Positions 1 to 6,845 of a DNA stretch of 64,000 nucleotides are shown in pieces. The notes beneath the pieces are model-generated. The model worked only from the letters and a program-made list of their open reading frames with translations. It did no database searches and was not told the origin of the DNA. The stretch comes from Corynebacterium bouchesdurhonense. Lineage in GTDB: Bacteria; Actinomycetota; Actinomycetes; Mycobacteriales; Mycobacteriaceae. Each line of letters begins with the position of its first letter. Within the stretch, counting starts at the first letter, position 1. The stretch lies in assembly GCF_900078305.2 (NCBI RefSeq), contig NZ_LT546027.1:167826-231825 (forward strand), read 5' to 3'. The translations under genes and the position numbers were made by a program.

Positions 1-263
1 GCGCAGTCGCCGCCCTGGAGGAGGAAGGCGTTGCCGAGGGCGACGTCGGCAAGCTGCGCCTTCAGCTTCTCCACCTCGGGGGCGAGCACAACCGGCGGCA
101 CCGACTCGAGGATCTTGCGAACGTAGTTCGCTTCATCCGGATCCCAAGACGGCTGCTGCTTCGCCTCGCGGGAAAGGACGTCGAGCCACTGCTCGTTGAG
201 GTTGCCCGGCAACGGGGGCAGGTCCGGCAGCACTTCTTTGGGGATATCTACAGTCCAACTCAC
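1..263 (-). CDS. aroG: Class II DAHP synthase, N-terminal part (runs off window)
   Basis: This is the N-terminal 87 or so residues of a class II 3-deoxy-D-arabino-heptulosonate-7-phosphate synthase, which condenses PEP and erythrose-4-phosphate in the first shikimate step. The GTG start at 263 gives VSWTVDIPKEVLPDL, then a WLDVLSREAKQQPSW region typical of actinobacterial AroG, and ends at FLLQGGDCA, part of the conserved active-site region. A -10-like TACAAC lies 7 nt before GTG, so the mRNA is probably leaderless. The next gene upstream encodes the exoribonuclease, the same pairing as Rv2178c/Rv2179c in M. tuberculosis. The C-terminus lies outside the window. Confidence 0.93.
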   Translation of the reverse strand, partial: MSWTVDIPKEVLPDLPPLPGNLNEQWLDVLSREAKQQPSWDPDEANYVRKILESVPPVVLAPEVEKLKAQLADVALGNAFLLQGGDC

Positions 264-297
264 GCATACAGTTGTACCACGGACGCGGGCCGAAAGT

Positions 298-312
298 CAG
301 GTTAATAACCTG
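298..312. promoter_or_regulatory. 15-bp palindrome upstream of aroG
   Basis: The sequence CAGGTTAATAACCTG has perfect 7-bp arms around a central A. It lies about 35-50 bp upstream of the aroG GTG and just after the stop of the exoribonuclease gene, so it would sit at or just upstream of the aroG -35 region. It could be a repressor operator; no regulator is assigned. Confidence 0.4.
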
Positions 313-319
313 CTATTTT

Positions 320-853
320 TCACCGTACAGAATGGCCGTTCCGCAGTGTGGACACTTTTCCGGCCCGGTCCATCGGCAGCGCGTCGGCGCATGCGCGGAA
401 TTTGGCCAGGTTGTGCCTCGCGTCCACCAAGGCATCGTGGTTGCCGGCCGGCAGCTGCGGCAGGCGCGGACGCCCCGCCATGATCCAGTACTGCTTGAGC
501 TCTCGGGTGTACCGGGGCATCTCCCGCGGCAGCGCGCGCATGTCACCCCACAACTGGGCCAGCACCACGTGGTCGTACGCACCAACCCAGGCCCACAGTT
601 CGGGCTGGGTGCGGCCCGATGTGAGGAACGCGAAGACCTCGTCGCGGATCTGGGTGCGCGGCATCCACGCCCGGTGGCCCGGGGCGGGAAGCTTGTCCAG
701 CACGTTCTGGCGCACCCACTCGTTCGCGGCCGCCGGGTCGAACTCCGTGGAGACGGCGTAGAACTCCCGCCCGTCCTCGGCCACGATGCCGATGGAGACG
801 AGCTCGATGGTGGAGCCGTCCTCGATAAACTCAGTGTCGTAGAAGAACCTCAT
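320..853 (-). CDS. DEDD-type 3'-5' exoribonuclease (Rv2179c-like)
   Basis: The 177-residue protein begins MRFFYDTEFIEDG, where D7 and E9 form the first DxE pair of DEDD exonucleases. It matches the family annotated as polyadenylate-specific 3'-exoribonuclease AS (M. tuberculosis Rv2179c). A second acidic cluster (AYDHVVLAQLWG) and a final HDALVDARHNL motif, with the His and Asp of DEDDh enzymes, are visible. It would act on RNA 3' ends in the cytoplasm. It lies 15 nt after a small membrane protein gene in the same direction and directly before aroG. Confidence 0.88.
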   Translation of the reverse strand: MRFFYDTEFIEDGSTIELVSIGIVAEDGREFYAVSTEFDPAAANEWVRQNVLDKLPAPGHRAWMPRTQIRDEVFAFLTSGRTQPELWAWVGAYDHVVLAQLWGDMRALPREMPRYTRELKQYWIMAGRPRLPQLPAGNHDALVDARHNLAKFRACADALPMDRAGKVSTLRNGHSVR

Positions 854-868
854 CGCTTCCCCGCGGGC

Positions 869-1093
869 CTAACGGCGGGCCTCCTCCTGGGCGCGGTGGA
901 GTTCCGCGCGCGCGGAGCGCCCGTCCCCCGCGCCACCCTCCTGGTCGCGACGGGGCCAGAACATGATCAGGGCAACCGCCACCACGGACGCGGGGGCGAG
1001 GACAGAGTTGTGGAAGTTGTAGTGCGACGCAACCAGGTAGAGCGCCACCACCGCGGCGACGAGCGCGAACCGAATGCCGAGCTGCTTGTTCAT
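869..1093 (-). CDS. Small two-segment membrane protein
   Basis: This 74-residue protein has two hydrophobic stretches (about residues 8-25 and 30-46) and a polar C-terminal tail rich in Arg, Glu and Ala. I recognise no enzymatic motif. Its ATG lies directly after the plsC stop codon, so the two are probably co-translated. The position between plsC and the exoribonuclease suggests a conserved actinobacterial small membrane protein of unknown role. Confidence 0.72.
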   Translation of the reverse strand: MNKQLGIRFALVAAVVALYLVASHYNFHNSVLAPASVVAVALIMFWPRRDQEGGAGDGRSARAELHRAQEEARR

Positions 1094-1855
1094 CTACTTG
1101 GCCTCCCCACGCTCTTCGAGGCGGCCGCCGGGCTCCGCGCCCTCCGGGTACCGGCCTGTGGACTCGAGCTCACGCTTCACGTCCGAAGCGTAGAGATCCA
1201 CGTACGGGTTGCCGGAAAGCTCGGCCAGAGCGCGCATGCAGTAGTCGGTGAACGGGCGCGCCACCTCGCGCGAGTGCGGGTCGTACCCGTGCTGCTGCGC
1301 CCAGGCGTGCGGATCGATCGGTTCGCTCATCTTGATGCCCACCTTGGCGGGACGGGGAACGGACGTGCCGATGGGGTTCGCATCGCGGGTGCCCAGCATG
1401 GCCACCAACACAACGGGCGCGCCGGTGGACATGGCGATCCTGGCCATGCCGGTCCTGCCCTTGTAGATGCGCCCGTCCGGGGAGCGGGTGCCCTCCGGGT
1501 AGATGCCGAAGACATCCCCGCGCGAGAGCACCTCCTCGGCGGCGCGCTGCAGGTCCCCGCCCGCGCTCGAGCTGCTGCGGTCCACGGGGATCTGGCCCAC
1601 CGAGGAGAAGAAGAACTTCTGGACCCGCCCCTTGATGCCGGGTGCCGTGAAGTACTCCTTTTTGGCGGGGAACTGGATTTGCCGGGCAAGCATGAGCGGC
1701 AGGTAGAACGAATCCATCACGGCCTGGTGGTTGGACACCAGGATGACGGGGCCGGACTCGGGCACGTTCTCGGCGCCCTCGATGGTGGGCCGGTTCCACA
1801 ACCAGAGCGGCGGGCCGAGGGTCGCTTTGAAGAACGAGTACCACTTGTTGTGCAT
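1094..1855 (-). CDS. plsC: 1-acyl-sn-glycerol-3-phosphate acyltransferase
   Basis: This is a PlsC/LPLAT family protein of 253 residues that acylates lysophosphatidic acid to phosphatidic acid at the membrane. The HX4D catalytic motif is seen as NHQAVMD near residue 43. The second block, PEGTRSPDG near residue 120, binds the phosphate. It lies in a run with glk and pimB', which, together with PimB's use of a phosphatidylinositol-derived acceptor, fits an envelope-lipid neighbourhood. The close relative in M. tuberculosis is Rv2182c. Confidence 0.9.
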   Translation of the reverse strand: MHNKWYSFFKATLGPPLWLWNRPTIEGAENVPESGPVILVSNHQAVMDSFYLPLMLARQIQFPAKKEYFTAPGIKGRVQKFFFSSVGQIPVDRSSSSAGGDLQRAAEEVLSRGDVFGIYPEGTRSPDGRIYKGRTGMARIAMSTGAPVVLVAMLGTRDANPIGTSVPRPAKVGIKMSEPIDPHAWAQQHGYDPHSREVARPFTDYCMRALAELSGNPYVDLYASDVKRELESTGRYPEGAEPGGRLEERGEAK

Positions 1856-1868
1856 GCGTTGAACTCCC

Positions 1869-2861
1869 TCAGCACGTACCGGTTGCGCGGCCCAGGCGCT
1901 CCCGGGCCAGATCAGCTACGCCGATCATACCCGCCTGCGGGCCCAGCTCCGCGCACAGGACCTGGGGAACAGGCCGGTAGCCTGCGCCGACAATGTTCGC
2001 CCCCATCTCCTCGCGCGCGGCGTCCAAGAAGAGGTCCGCGTCCGCGCTCACTCCCCCGCCGATGACGATGAGCGACGGGTCAAGCACGTCCGCGACGATG
2101 GAGAGGCCGCGGCCGAGCCACGTGGCAAAGCTGGACAGGGCGGCCAGGCCGAGCGCGTCGCCGGCCCGGGCCGCGGCCATCACGTCCTGCCCGCTGGCCC
2201 GCTTGTCCACCACCTTGCGGTACAGGGCGCAGTCCACGTAGCGGCCCTGGGTGGCCTTTTCCACGGCGCAGTCCACGAGCGAGGTGCCGGAGGCGTAGCG
2301 CTCCAGGCAGCCCTTCTTGCCGCAGGAGCACACCCGGCCGCCCGGAACCACGGTGAGGTGGCCGAACTCCGGCGCCGTGCCGAATGCGCCACGGTAGATT
2401 TCGCCCCGGTGCATCAGCGTGGCGCCGATACCCGTACCGACGGCGAAGAACACCCAGGTCTCCGCGTCGATCGCTGCGCCGAAGCGGTACTCGCCCCAGG
2501 CCGCCGAGTTCGCGTCGTGCTCGAGCCGCACGGGCAAGCCCAGGGCCGCCTCGAGCTCGGCGCGAACCGGGCGGTCGTCGCGCCACGGGAGGTGGGGTGC
2601 GAACCGGACGATCTCGCAGTCCGGGTCCAGGAACCCGGCGATGGCCAAGCCCACCGCGGCGATGTCGTACTCAGCGCGCAGCTCGTTAACTATGCGCACG
2701 ATCGTGGCGGCCAGCTCGTCCGCGTCCTGCGGCGTGTGCGCTGAGCGGACGTCCAGGACCTCGCCGTCGGGGGTGACCACCCCGGCGCGGGTGTTCGTGC
2801 CGCCGATGTCGAATCCGACGGTCAGCTCCCGGGAAGATCGATCACGCGTAGCTCCAGCCAT
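1869..2861 (-). CDS. glk: ROK-family glucokinase
   Basis: The 330-residue protein phosphorylates glucose using ATP. The N-terminus carries the phosphate-binding DIGGTNTRAGVV motif. The middle holds the ROK zinc site CSCGKKGCLE, preceded by the EFGH sugar-contact motif (APEFGHLTV). A sugar-kinase GTGIGATL loop is also present. It starts at ATG 2861, 17 nt after pimB', and belongs to the same minus-strand run. ROK repressors are excluded because there is no N-terminal helix-turn-helix. Confidence 0.93.
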   Translation of the reverse strand: MAGATRDRSSRELTVGFDIGGTNTRAGVVTPDGEVLDVRSAHTPQDADELAATIVRIVNELRAEYDIAAVGLAIAGFLDPDCEIVRFAPHLPWRDDRPVRAELEAALGLPVRLEHDANSAAWGEYRFGAAIDAETWVFFAVGTGIGATLMHRGEIYRGAFGTAPEFGHLTVVPGGRVCSCGKKGCLERYASGTSLVDCAVEKATQGRYVDCALYRKVVDKRASGQDVMAAARAGDALGLAALSSFATWLGRGLSIVADVLDPSLIVIGGGVSADADLFLDAAREEMGANIVGAGYRPVPQVLCAELGPQAGMIGVADLARERLGRATGTC

Positions 2862-2878
2862 GAATCAACATCGTAGAC

Positions 2879-4018
2879 TCACCGCGCCGCGCCTCCGAGC
2901 ACATCCCGCAGCCGGTCGCCCAGCACCTCCCAGGAGTACGCAGACGCCACAAAGTTGCGGCCGGCGGAGCCCATGGCGGCGCGCAAGGGGGCGTCGACAA
3001 GCAACGAGCTCAAAGCCTCGGTCAACGCGCGGATGTCGCGGCCTCCCACCACGATCCCGGTGCGCGGCGTGACGGTCTCGGGCGCGCCGCCCGAATCGCC
3101 GGCGACAACCGGCACGGCGCAAGACTGCGCCTCAAGGTAGACGATGCCGAGGCCCTCAACGTCGAGCCCGCCGCCGCGGGTGCGCGCGGGCATGGCAAAG
3201 ACATCGGCCGCAGCCACAATGTCGCGCAGCAGCTCGCGCTCAACCGGGCCGGTGAAGGACACGCCGTCCACCCCTCGGGCCAGGCGGTCGAGGCGCGAAC
3301 GGTACGGGCCCTGGCCCACAACAACTAACCGCGCGCCGGGCACGCGTCGCCGCACCTCCGGTAGTGCGCGGATGAGCTGGTCCTGGCCCTTGCGTGCGAC
3401 GAGGCGGGACGCGCAGACGATCAGTGGGGCCTCCCCCACCCCGAGCGCCTCCCGGGTCCGGGCGCGCTGCGCCGGGGTGGCGGGGCGGAAGAAGTCGGTG
3501 TCCACACCGGAGGGCAGCGCGACGTACTCGGGGTGGTGGCCGAACGCGCGGCGGAACCGGCCCAGGGTGTACTCGGAGATGTAGGAGACAGTGTCCGCGG
3601 CGTTGCCGATCACCCGCAGCGTGCGCCGCGCTCCGGGCAGCATGGACCAGCCCACCTCGTGGCCGTGGGTGGTGGCCACCACGCGCCTCGCACCTGCCCG
3701 CTTCGCGCCGCGCCCCATCACGGCCAGCGGCGCCGCCGCACCGAACCAGACCGTGTCCACCCCATGCGCCCTCACCAGCTGCGCAATCCGGCGGGCCGTG
3801 GAAGGAGTGGGCAGCATCACCCGGCGGGGCCAGCGGATCACGCGGTACGGCTGCGCGGCGTCGAAGCGGGCGGCCTCGGCAGCGTTCTGGGTGGAGGCGA
3901 AGACGATGATCGCGTCCGCACCCTCGCGCTTGACGTACTCGTTTACGTAATCGCGCAGGTAGGACTGGATACCGCCGACGGTTGGCGGGAAGTCGTTTGT
4001 CACGAGGAGCACCGTCAC
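2879..4018 (-). CDS. pimB: GT4 mannosyltransferase PimB' (phosphatidylinositol mannoside synthesis)
   Basis: A GT-B fold glycosyltransferase of 379 residues. The N-terminal VTNDFPPTVGGIQSYL block and the C-terminal EGLGIVYLEAQSCAVPVV block with its EX7E-type motif are typical of family GT4. Position and sequence match PimB' of Corynebacterium and Rv2188c, which adds the second mannose from GDP-mannose to PIM1 at the inner membrane face. GTG at 4018 is the start (GTG ACG GTG CTC). Its neighbours are glk and plsC downstream and ripC upstream. A copy of the dispersed CGTCGNNAAGC motif lies at 2991. Confidence 0.9.
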   Translation of the reverse strand: MTVLLVTNDFPPTVGGIQSYLRDYVNEYVKREGADAIIVFASTQNAAEAARFDAAQPYRVIRWPRRVMLPTPSTARRIAQLVRAHGVDTVWFGAAAPLAVMGRGAKRAGARRVVATTHGHEVGWSMLPGARRTLRVIGNAADTVSYISEYTLGRFRRAFGHHPEYVALPSGVDTDFFRPATPAQRARTREALGVGEAPLIVCASRLVARKGQDQLIRALPEVRRRVPGARLVVVGQGPYRSRLDRLARGVDGVSFTGPVERELLRDIVAAADVFAMPARTRGGGLDVEGLGIVYLEAQSCAVPVVAGDSGGAPETVTPRTGIVVGGRDIRALTEALSSLLVDAPLRAAMGSAGRNFVASAYSWEVLGDRLRDVLGGAAR

Positions 4019-4054
4019 GGCTGCTCCCCCGGGGCGTCGAAAAGCAACAAGCCC

Positions 4055-5089
4055 CTAGTAGCGCACCGCGCCCGTGATCGGCATGGAGTTGTACGGGACA
4101 ACCTGGATCGGAATGCCGTAGTCAGAGGAGTGGACCACCATGCCGTCGCCGATGTACATACCCACGTGGGTGGTGCCCGGGTAGTAGCCGATGATGTCAC
4201 CCGGCTGCAGCTGGCTCAGCGGCACGGGAGTCCCGCCCGCGAGCTGGGCTTGTGAGGTGCGCGGGATGGCGATGCCGTTCTGCGCGTAGGCGTAGACCAT
4301 GAGACCGGAGCAGTCGAAGGCGTCCGGGCCCGTGGCGCCCCATCCGTAGGGCTTGCCCAGCTGCGCCAGCGCGGCCGAGGTCACGCCGGTGGGGGCACCC
4401 GCGAGATTGACCGAGGCGAGGTCCACCGGGTGATCCTTGTTCACCCACCGCGCGTACTCGGCGTCGCTGAGGTTGTCCACGCGGGCCTCGAGGCTGCGCA
4501 CCCGCGCGTCCAAGTTCTCGCGCTCGCGCTCCAGCTTGCCGCGCTTGGCGTCCAGGTCTGCGCGCTGCTGCTGTGCCTCGCCCACCGCGCGGGTGACCTC
4601 GGAGGTGCGGTGCTCCGCGTCCTTGCTGGCGGCGTCCAGATCCGAAATGGTGCGCTCCGCCTTGCGGCTCAGCGAACCCAGGTACGCGGCGCGGTCAATG
4701 GCCGCCTGTGGGCTACCGGAGTCCAGCGTGTGCAGGAGCAGGTCGGAGTAGGAGTTGCGGTAGCGTGTCTGGGCAATGCCGTCCACGTTCTCCTGGTAGC
4801 CGGAGCGCGCACCCTTCGCGCGTTCCGCGTCCCCGCGCGCGGTATCCGCCTGGCGGCTGAGGTCCCCGATCCGCGCCTCGGCGGCCGAGATCTCGTCCTC
4901 GAGGGTCTTAATCTCCTCCACCTTCGCGCTGGCTTGCTGCGAAACGGCGTCCAGCTCGGCAATCAGGTCATCCACCTCGTCGGCGTGCGCCGCTGTGGGC
5001 ACCACCGCGGGCGCCCCCGCCATCACAGCCGCGATTGCCGCTACGGCCGCCTTCGACCGCCCGCCCCGACGCACGGAATGCTTGCCCAT
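4055..5089 (-). CDS. ripC: Secreted NlpC/P60 peptidoglycan hydrolase with coiled coil (RipC-like)
   Basis: A 344-residue secreted protein. A twin-Arg-like basic start (MGKHSVRRGGRSK), a hydrophobic segment and an AHA-DE cleavage region form the signal peptide. Residues about 35-210 are a long coiled coil, and the C-terminal ~115 residues are an NlpC/P60 domain with catalytic Cys in AFDCSGLMVYAY and His in TTHVGMYIGDG. This layout matches M. tuberculosis RipC (Rv2190c), reported to be activated by FtsEX at the septum. A strong ribosome site, GAGAGGGGA, precedes ATG. The promoter region holds TATAGT and an MtrA-like repeat. Confidence 0.87.
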   Translation of the reverse strand: MGKHSVRRGGRSKAAVAAIAAVMAGAPAVVPTAAHADEVDDLIAELDAVSQQASAKVEEIKTLEDEISAAEARIGDLSRQADTARGDAERAKGARSGYQENVDGIAQTRYRNSYSDLLLHTLDSGSPQAAIDRAAYLGSLSRKAERTISDLDAASKDAEHRTSEVTRAVGEAQQQRADLDAKRGKLERERENLDARVRSLEARVDNLSDAEYARWVNKDHPVDLASVNLAGAPTGVTSAALAQLGKPYGWGATGPDAFDCSGLMVYAYAQNGIAIPRTSQAQLAGGTPVPLSQLQPGDIIGYYPGTTHVGMYIGDGMVVHSSDYGIPIQVVPYNSMPITGAVRY

Positions 5090-5110
5090 TTGCCGTCCCC
5101 TCTCGCGGAA

Positions 5111-5129
5111 ACCTTTACAAAACCGTTAC
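5111..5129 (-). promoter_or_regulatory. Putative MtrA-type direct repeat upstream of ripC
   Basis: On the minus strand the sequence reads GTAACGGT-TTT-GTAAAGGT: two 8-bp direct repeats with a 3-bp gap (11-bp period). This resembles the motif I recall for corynebacterial MtrA, which represses NlpC/P60-type hydrolase genes. It lies just downstream of a possible -10 TATAGT (5131-5136 on the plus strand) and about 22 bp before the ripC ATG, a good position for repression. The regulator assignment is inference. Confidence 0.45.
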
Positions 5130-5230
5130 CACTATAACCGCGCCGGACCCCGCGTCCAAGAGCGGAGCATGATGCTTTTCGACGCTCCCCCCAACCCCTT
5201 GAACTGCAGAGACACCTGTGACACCAGGGA

Positions 5231-5260
5231 CTGGAGTGCTGGAGTGCTGGAGTGCTGGAG
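5231..5260. repeat. 8-bp tandem repeat, 3.75 copies
   Basis: CTGGAGTG is repeated three times exactly, followed by CTGGAG. It lies in the 228-bp spacer between ripC and nlpC, 15 bp beyond the nlpC terminator. No coding role is visible. Such an array can change length by slippage. Confidence 0.85.
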
Positions 5261-5275
5261 ACTGCCCAGATACGG

Positions 5276-5303
5276 AAAAAGCCCCGACCCTTGCGGGCGG
5301 GGC
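5276..5303 (-). terminator. Rho-independent terminator after nlpC
   Basis: Read on the minus strand, a GC-rich stem GCCCCGCCC / GGG(T)CGGGGC closes a GCAA loop and is followed by TTTTT. It starts 15 nt after the stop codon of the NlpC/P60 gene and should end that transcript. Confidence 0.88.
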
Positions 5304-5317
5304 AGCATGCGGGCTCT

Positions 5318-6076
5318 TTAGTAGAAGCGGAACGCGGAGTAGACCGGCATCATGTGCAGCGGACGCTCACCGACCGGGATACCGGAGTTCAGAGCATCGA
5401 TGATCATGCCGTTACCCGCGTAGATGGCCACGTGGGACGCGCCGGAGTAGTACGCCACGATATCGCCGGGCTGCAGGTCGTCGAGGGAGACCGGGCGGCC
5501 AGCGGCGGCCTGGGCCTGCGAGGTGCGCGGGATGGAAATGCCAGCCTGCGAGTAGACCCAGGAGGTGAAGCCGGAGCAGTCGAAGGCGTTGGGGCCCGCG
5601 GCACCGTACACGTACGGAGAGCCGATCTTGCTGCGCGCGATGTCCACGATCTGCTGGCCCTTGGACACCTGCGGCGCCGGGGCGGGAGCAGCGTACTGCT
5701 GCGCGGGGGCGGCAGGGGCGGCCGCCGGGGCTGCCTGCGCCTGAGCGCGGTCAAGGAAGGCGTTGAAGCTCGGGACGTTCGCCACACCCGGCAGGGTGCG
5801 GGCCGCGGCGATTGCGGACTGGACGTCGCCACCAGCGGCCTGGCCAGCGAGGGACGGGATCCACTGCTCGATGCCCGGAACCGATGCGATACCCGGCACG
5901 TTCTCGATCCCCGGAACCTCGGCAGCGATCGGCGTGTTCGGAACGCGGACCTGGGCCGCCTCGGCGGCGGGTATCATCATGGTTGCGCCAGCCACAGCTG
6001 CGGTAGCCGCCGCGACGGTGCGGACGGCGGTGTGGGTCTCTTGGCGACGGTGCTTAGCCACGAAAGGGTTCTCCAT
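5318..6076 (-). CDS. Secreted NlpC/P60 peptidoglycan hydrolase under c-di-AMP riboswitch
   Basis: A 252-residue secreted endopeptidase-type protein. A signal peptide ends near AEAAQ (residues ~38-42). A linker follows with a triple VPGIE/VPGIA repeat near residues 56-70, then an Ala/Pro-rich stretch. The C-terminal NlpC/P60 domain carries catalytic Cys in AFDCSGFTSWVY and His in ASHVAIYAG. It matches the short nlpC gene next to the ripC-like gene in other corynebacteria. Translation starts 11 nt after the riboswitch 3' end; RBS AGAGAAG. An upstream direct repeat may bind MtrA. The transcript ends at the hairpin at 5276-5303. Confidence 0.9.
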   Translation of the reverse strand: MENPFVAKHRRQETHTAVRTVAAATAAVAGATMMIPAAEAAQVRVPNTPIAAEVPGIENVPGIASVPGIEQWIPSLAGQAAGGDVQSAIAAARTLPGVANVPSFNAFLDRAQAQAAPAAAPAAPAQQYAAPAPAPQVSKGQQIVDIARSKIGSPYVYGAAGPNAFDCSGFTSWVYSQAGISIPRTSQAQAAAGRPVSLDDLQPGDIVAYYSGASHVAIYAGNGMIIDALNSGIPVGERPLHMMPVYSAFRFY

Positions 6077-6087
6077 ATCTTCTCTGT

Positions 6088-6262
6088 GCCTACCGGGTTA
6101 GCTGACGGGTTGGGCCTGAGAATCGGCCCTGGCCGGCTCCGTACCGCGCAGAGGCGGTACCCTTGCTGCCATTCACCCCAGGGGCTGGAAGCCTCGCGCT
6201 TCCTCGTGGTGGGCCCCCGGCTTCCGCCTCCCCCCGCAGCCGCGGAGAGATTTGGAACTCGG
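6088..6262 (-). promoter_or_regulatory. c-di-AMP riboswitch (ydaO/yuaA class)
   Basis: The minus strand carries hallmarks of the ydaO class: a GGGGGGAGG block, GGGGTGAATGGC, AAGGGTACC, and near the 3' end CCGTCAGCTAACC followed by CGGTAGGC. The closing P1 stem pairs GCC near 6262 with GGC at 6088. This class senses c-di-AMP, usually turns expression off, and in Actinobacteria often precedes cell-wall hydrolase genes. The nlpC AUG is only 11 nt downstream, so ligand-dependent masking of the ribosome site is as plausible as transcription termination. I see no terminator between the aptamer and the gene. Confidence 0.9.
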
Positions 6263-6263
6263 C

Positions 6264-6292
6264 GTTATATGTTCGGTTTTCGTACTTTGCAG
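6264..6292 (-). promoter_or_regulatory. Promoter of the riboswitch-nlpC transcript
   Basis: On the minus strand CTGCAA (-35, plus 6287-6292) and TATAAC (-10, plus 6264-6269) are separated by 17 bp. Transcription would then begin within a few bases of the predicted 5' edge of the riboswitch, which supports both calls. Confidence 0.65.
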
Positions 6293-6356
6293 CGACCCCG
6301 TCGCCGCAATGTCTCGAACAGATTACGAAACGGCAACGGTCATGTCCAACAGCCAC

Positions 6357-6375
6357 GCTGTTATTGAACCGTTAT
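6357..6375 (-). promoter_or_regulatory. Putative MtrA-type direct repeat upstream of nlpC
   Basis: The minus strand reads ATAACGGT-TCA-ATAACAGC, with the same 8+3+8 layout as the repeat before ripC. It lies about 65 bp upstream of the nlpC -35 box. Two neighbouring hydrolase genes sharing this unit suggests one shared regulator. Confidence 0.45.
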
Positions 6376-6412
6376 TTTTTCCGCAGCCGCGTTCGGGGGC
6401 CGCTGGGGCCGT

Positions 6413-6450
6413 TTGGGGCCCGGGTCGCGCTCCCGGTTCCCCGGGCCCAA
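6413..6450. other. GC-rich hairpin in the nlpC-qcrB spacer
   Basis: TTGGGGCCCGGG (6413-6424) pairs with CCCGGGCCCAA (6440-6450) with one bulged G. No T-run follows on either strand, so it is not a typical terminator. The rest of the 769-bp spacer between nlpC and qcrB (6077-6845) holds the riboswitch, its promoter, the MtrA-like repeat, the repeat pair at 6643-6728 and the qcrB terminator. I see no gene at 6450-6640. Confidence 0.5.
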
Positions 6451-6642
6451 TGACCGCGCTGGGCTGGCCCGATAAGCTTCGCTATCAAGTTGTTGTGGCT
6501 GCTTGATGATGCGTCACACTCCGTTCCGTGCGAACCGTGTGATCTGTGACACGCACACGCGCGCCGAGCACCGTGAGCCCCCTCCGCCCCACCTTTCCCA
6601 CGCTCTTGACGCGCGTGAAGGGCTAACTCACCCCTTGTTCAC

Positions 6643-6728
6643 AAACAGGCATATTCGCGGAAGGGCCCGAGGCCGCCAAATAGGCATAACCGCAGGTCAG
6701 ATTTTCTGGCAGACCAATATGCCTGTTT
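6643..6728. repeat. 13-bp perfect inverted repeat with a third related copy
   Basis: AAACAGGCATATT at 6643-6655 is matched by AATATGCCTGTTT at 6716-6728, a perfect 13-bp inverted repeat with a 60-bp spacer. A third, direct, near copy (AAATAGGCATA) lies at 6678-6688. This could be a multi-site operator. The flanking genes are the end of qcrB and the far upstream region of nlpC. Confidence 0.6.
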
Positions 6729-6800
6729 GGAGGCGCCGCACCGTCCCTACGCCGCGCATAGCGTTCCGCCGGGCGGAAACCAACTCCGCGTATAGATACG

Positions 6801-6832
6801 AAAAGAGCCCCTCCCGGACGGGAAGGGCTCTT
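6801..6832 (-). terminator. Rho-independent terminator after qcrB
   Basis: On the minus strand GAGCCCTTCCC / GGGAGGGGCTC closes a GTCC loop and is followed by TTTTC. It lies 14 nt after the qcrB stop codon and closes the ctaE-qcrCAB transcript. Confidence 0.9.
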
Positions 6833-6845
6833 CGGGCGAAGCGGT

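Noticed and set aside
272..2065. 597-codon open frame on the plus strand
   Set aside because: It runs antisense to four convincing minus-strand genes and has no domain; it is a high-GC shadow.
4034..4054. Terminator between ripC and pimB
   Set aside because: GGGGC...GCCCC can pair, but the loop is 15 nt and is simply a copy of the dispersed motif; there is no T-run.
6533..6556. GlxR-like TGTGA half-sites
   Set aside because: TGTGATCTGTGACA is a direct rather than inverted arrangement and does not fit the TGTGA-N6-TCACA form.
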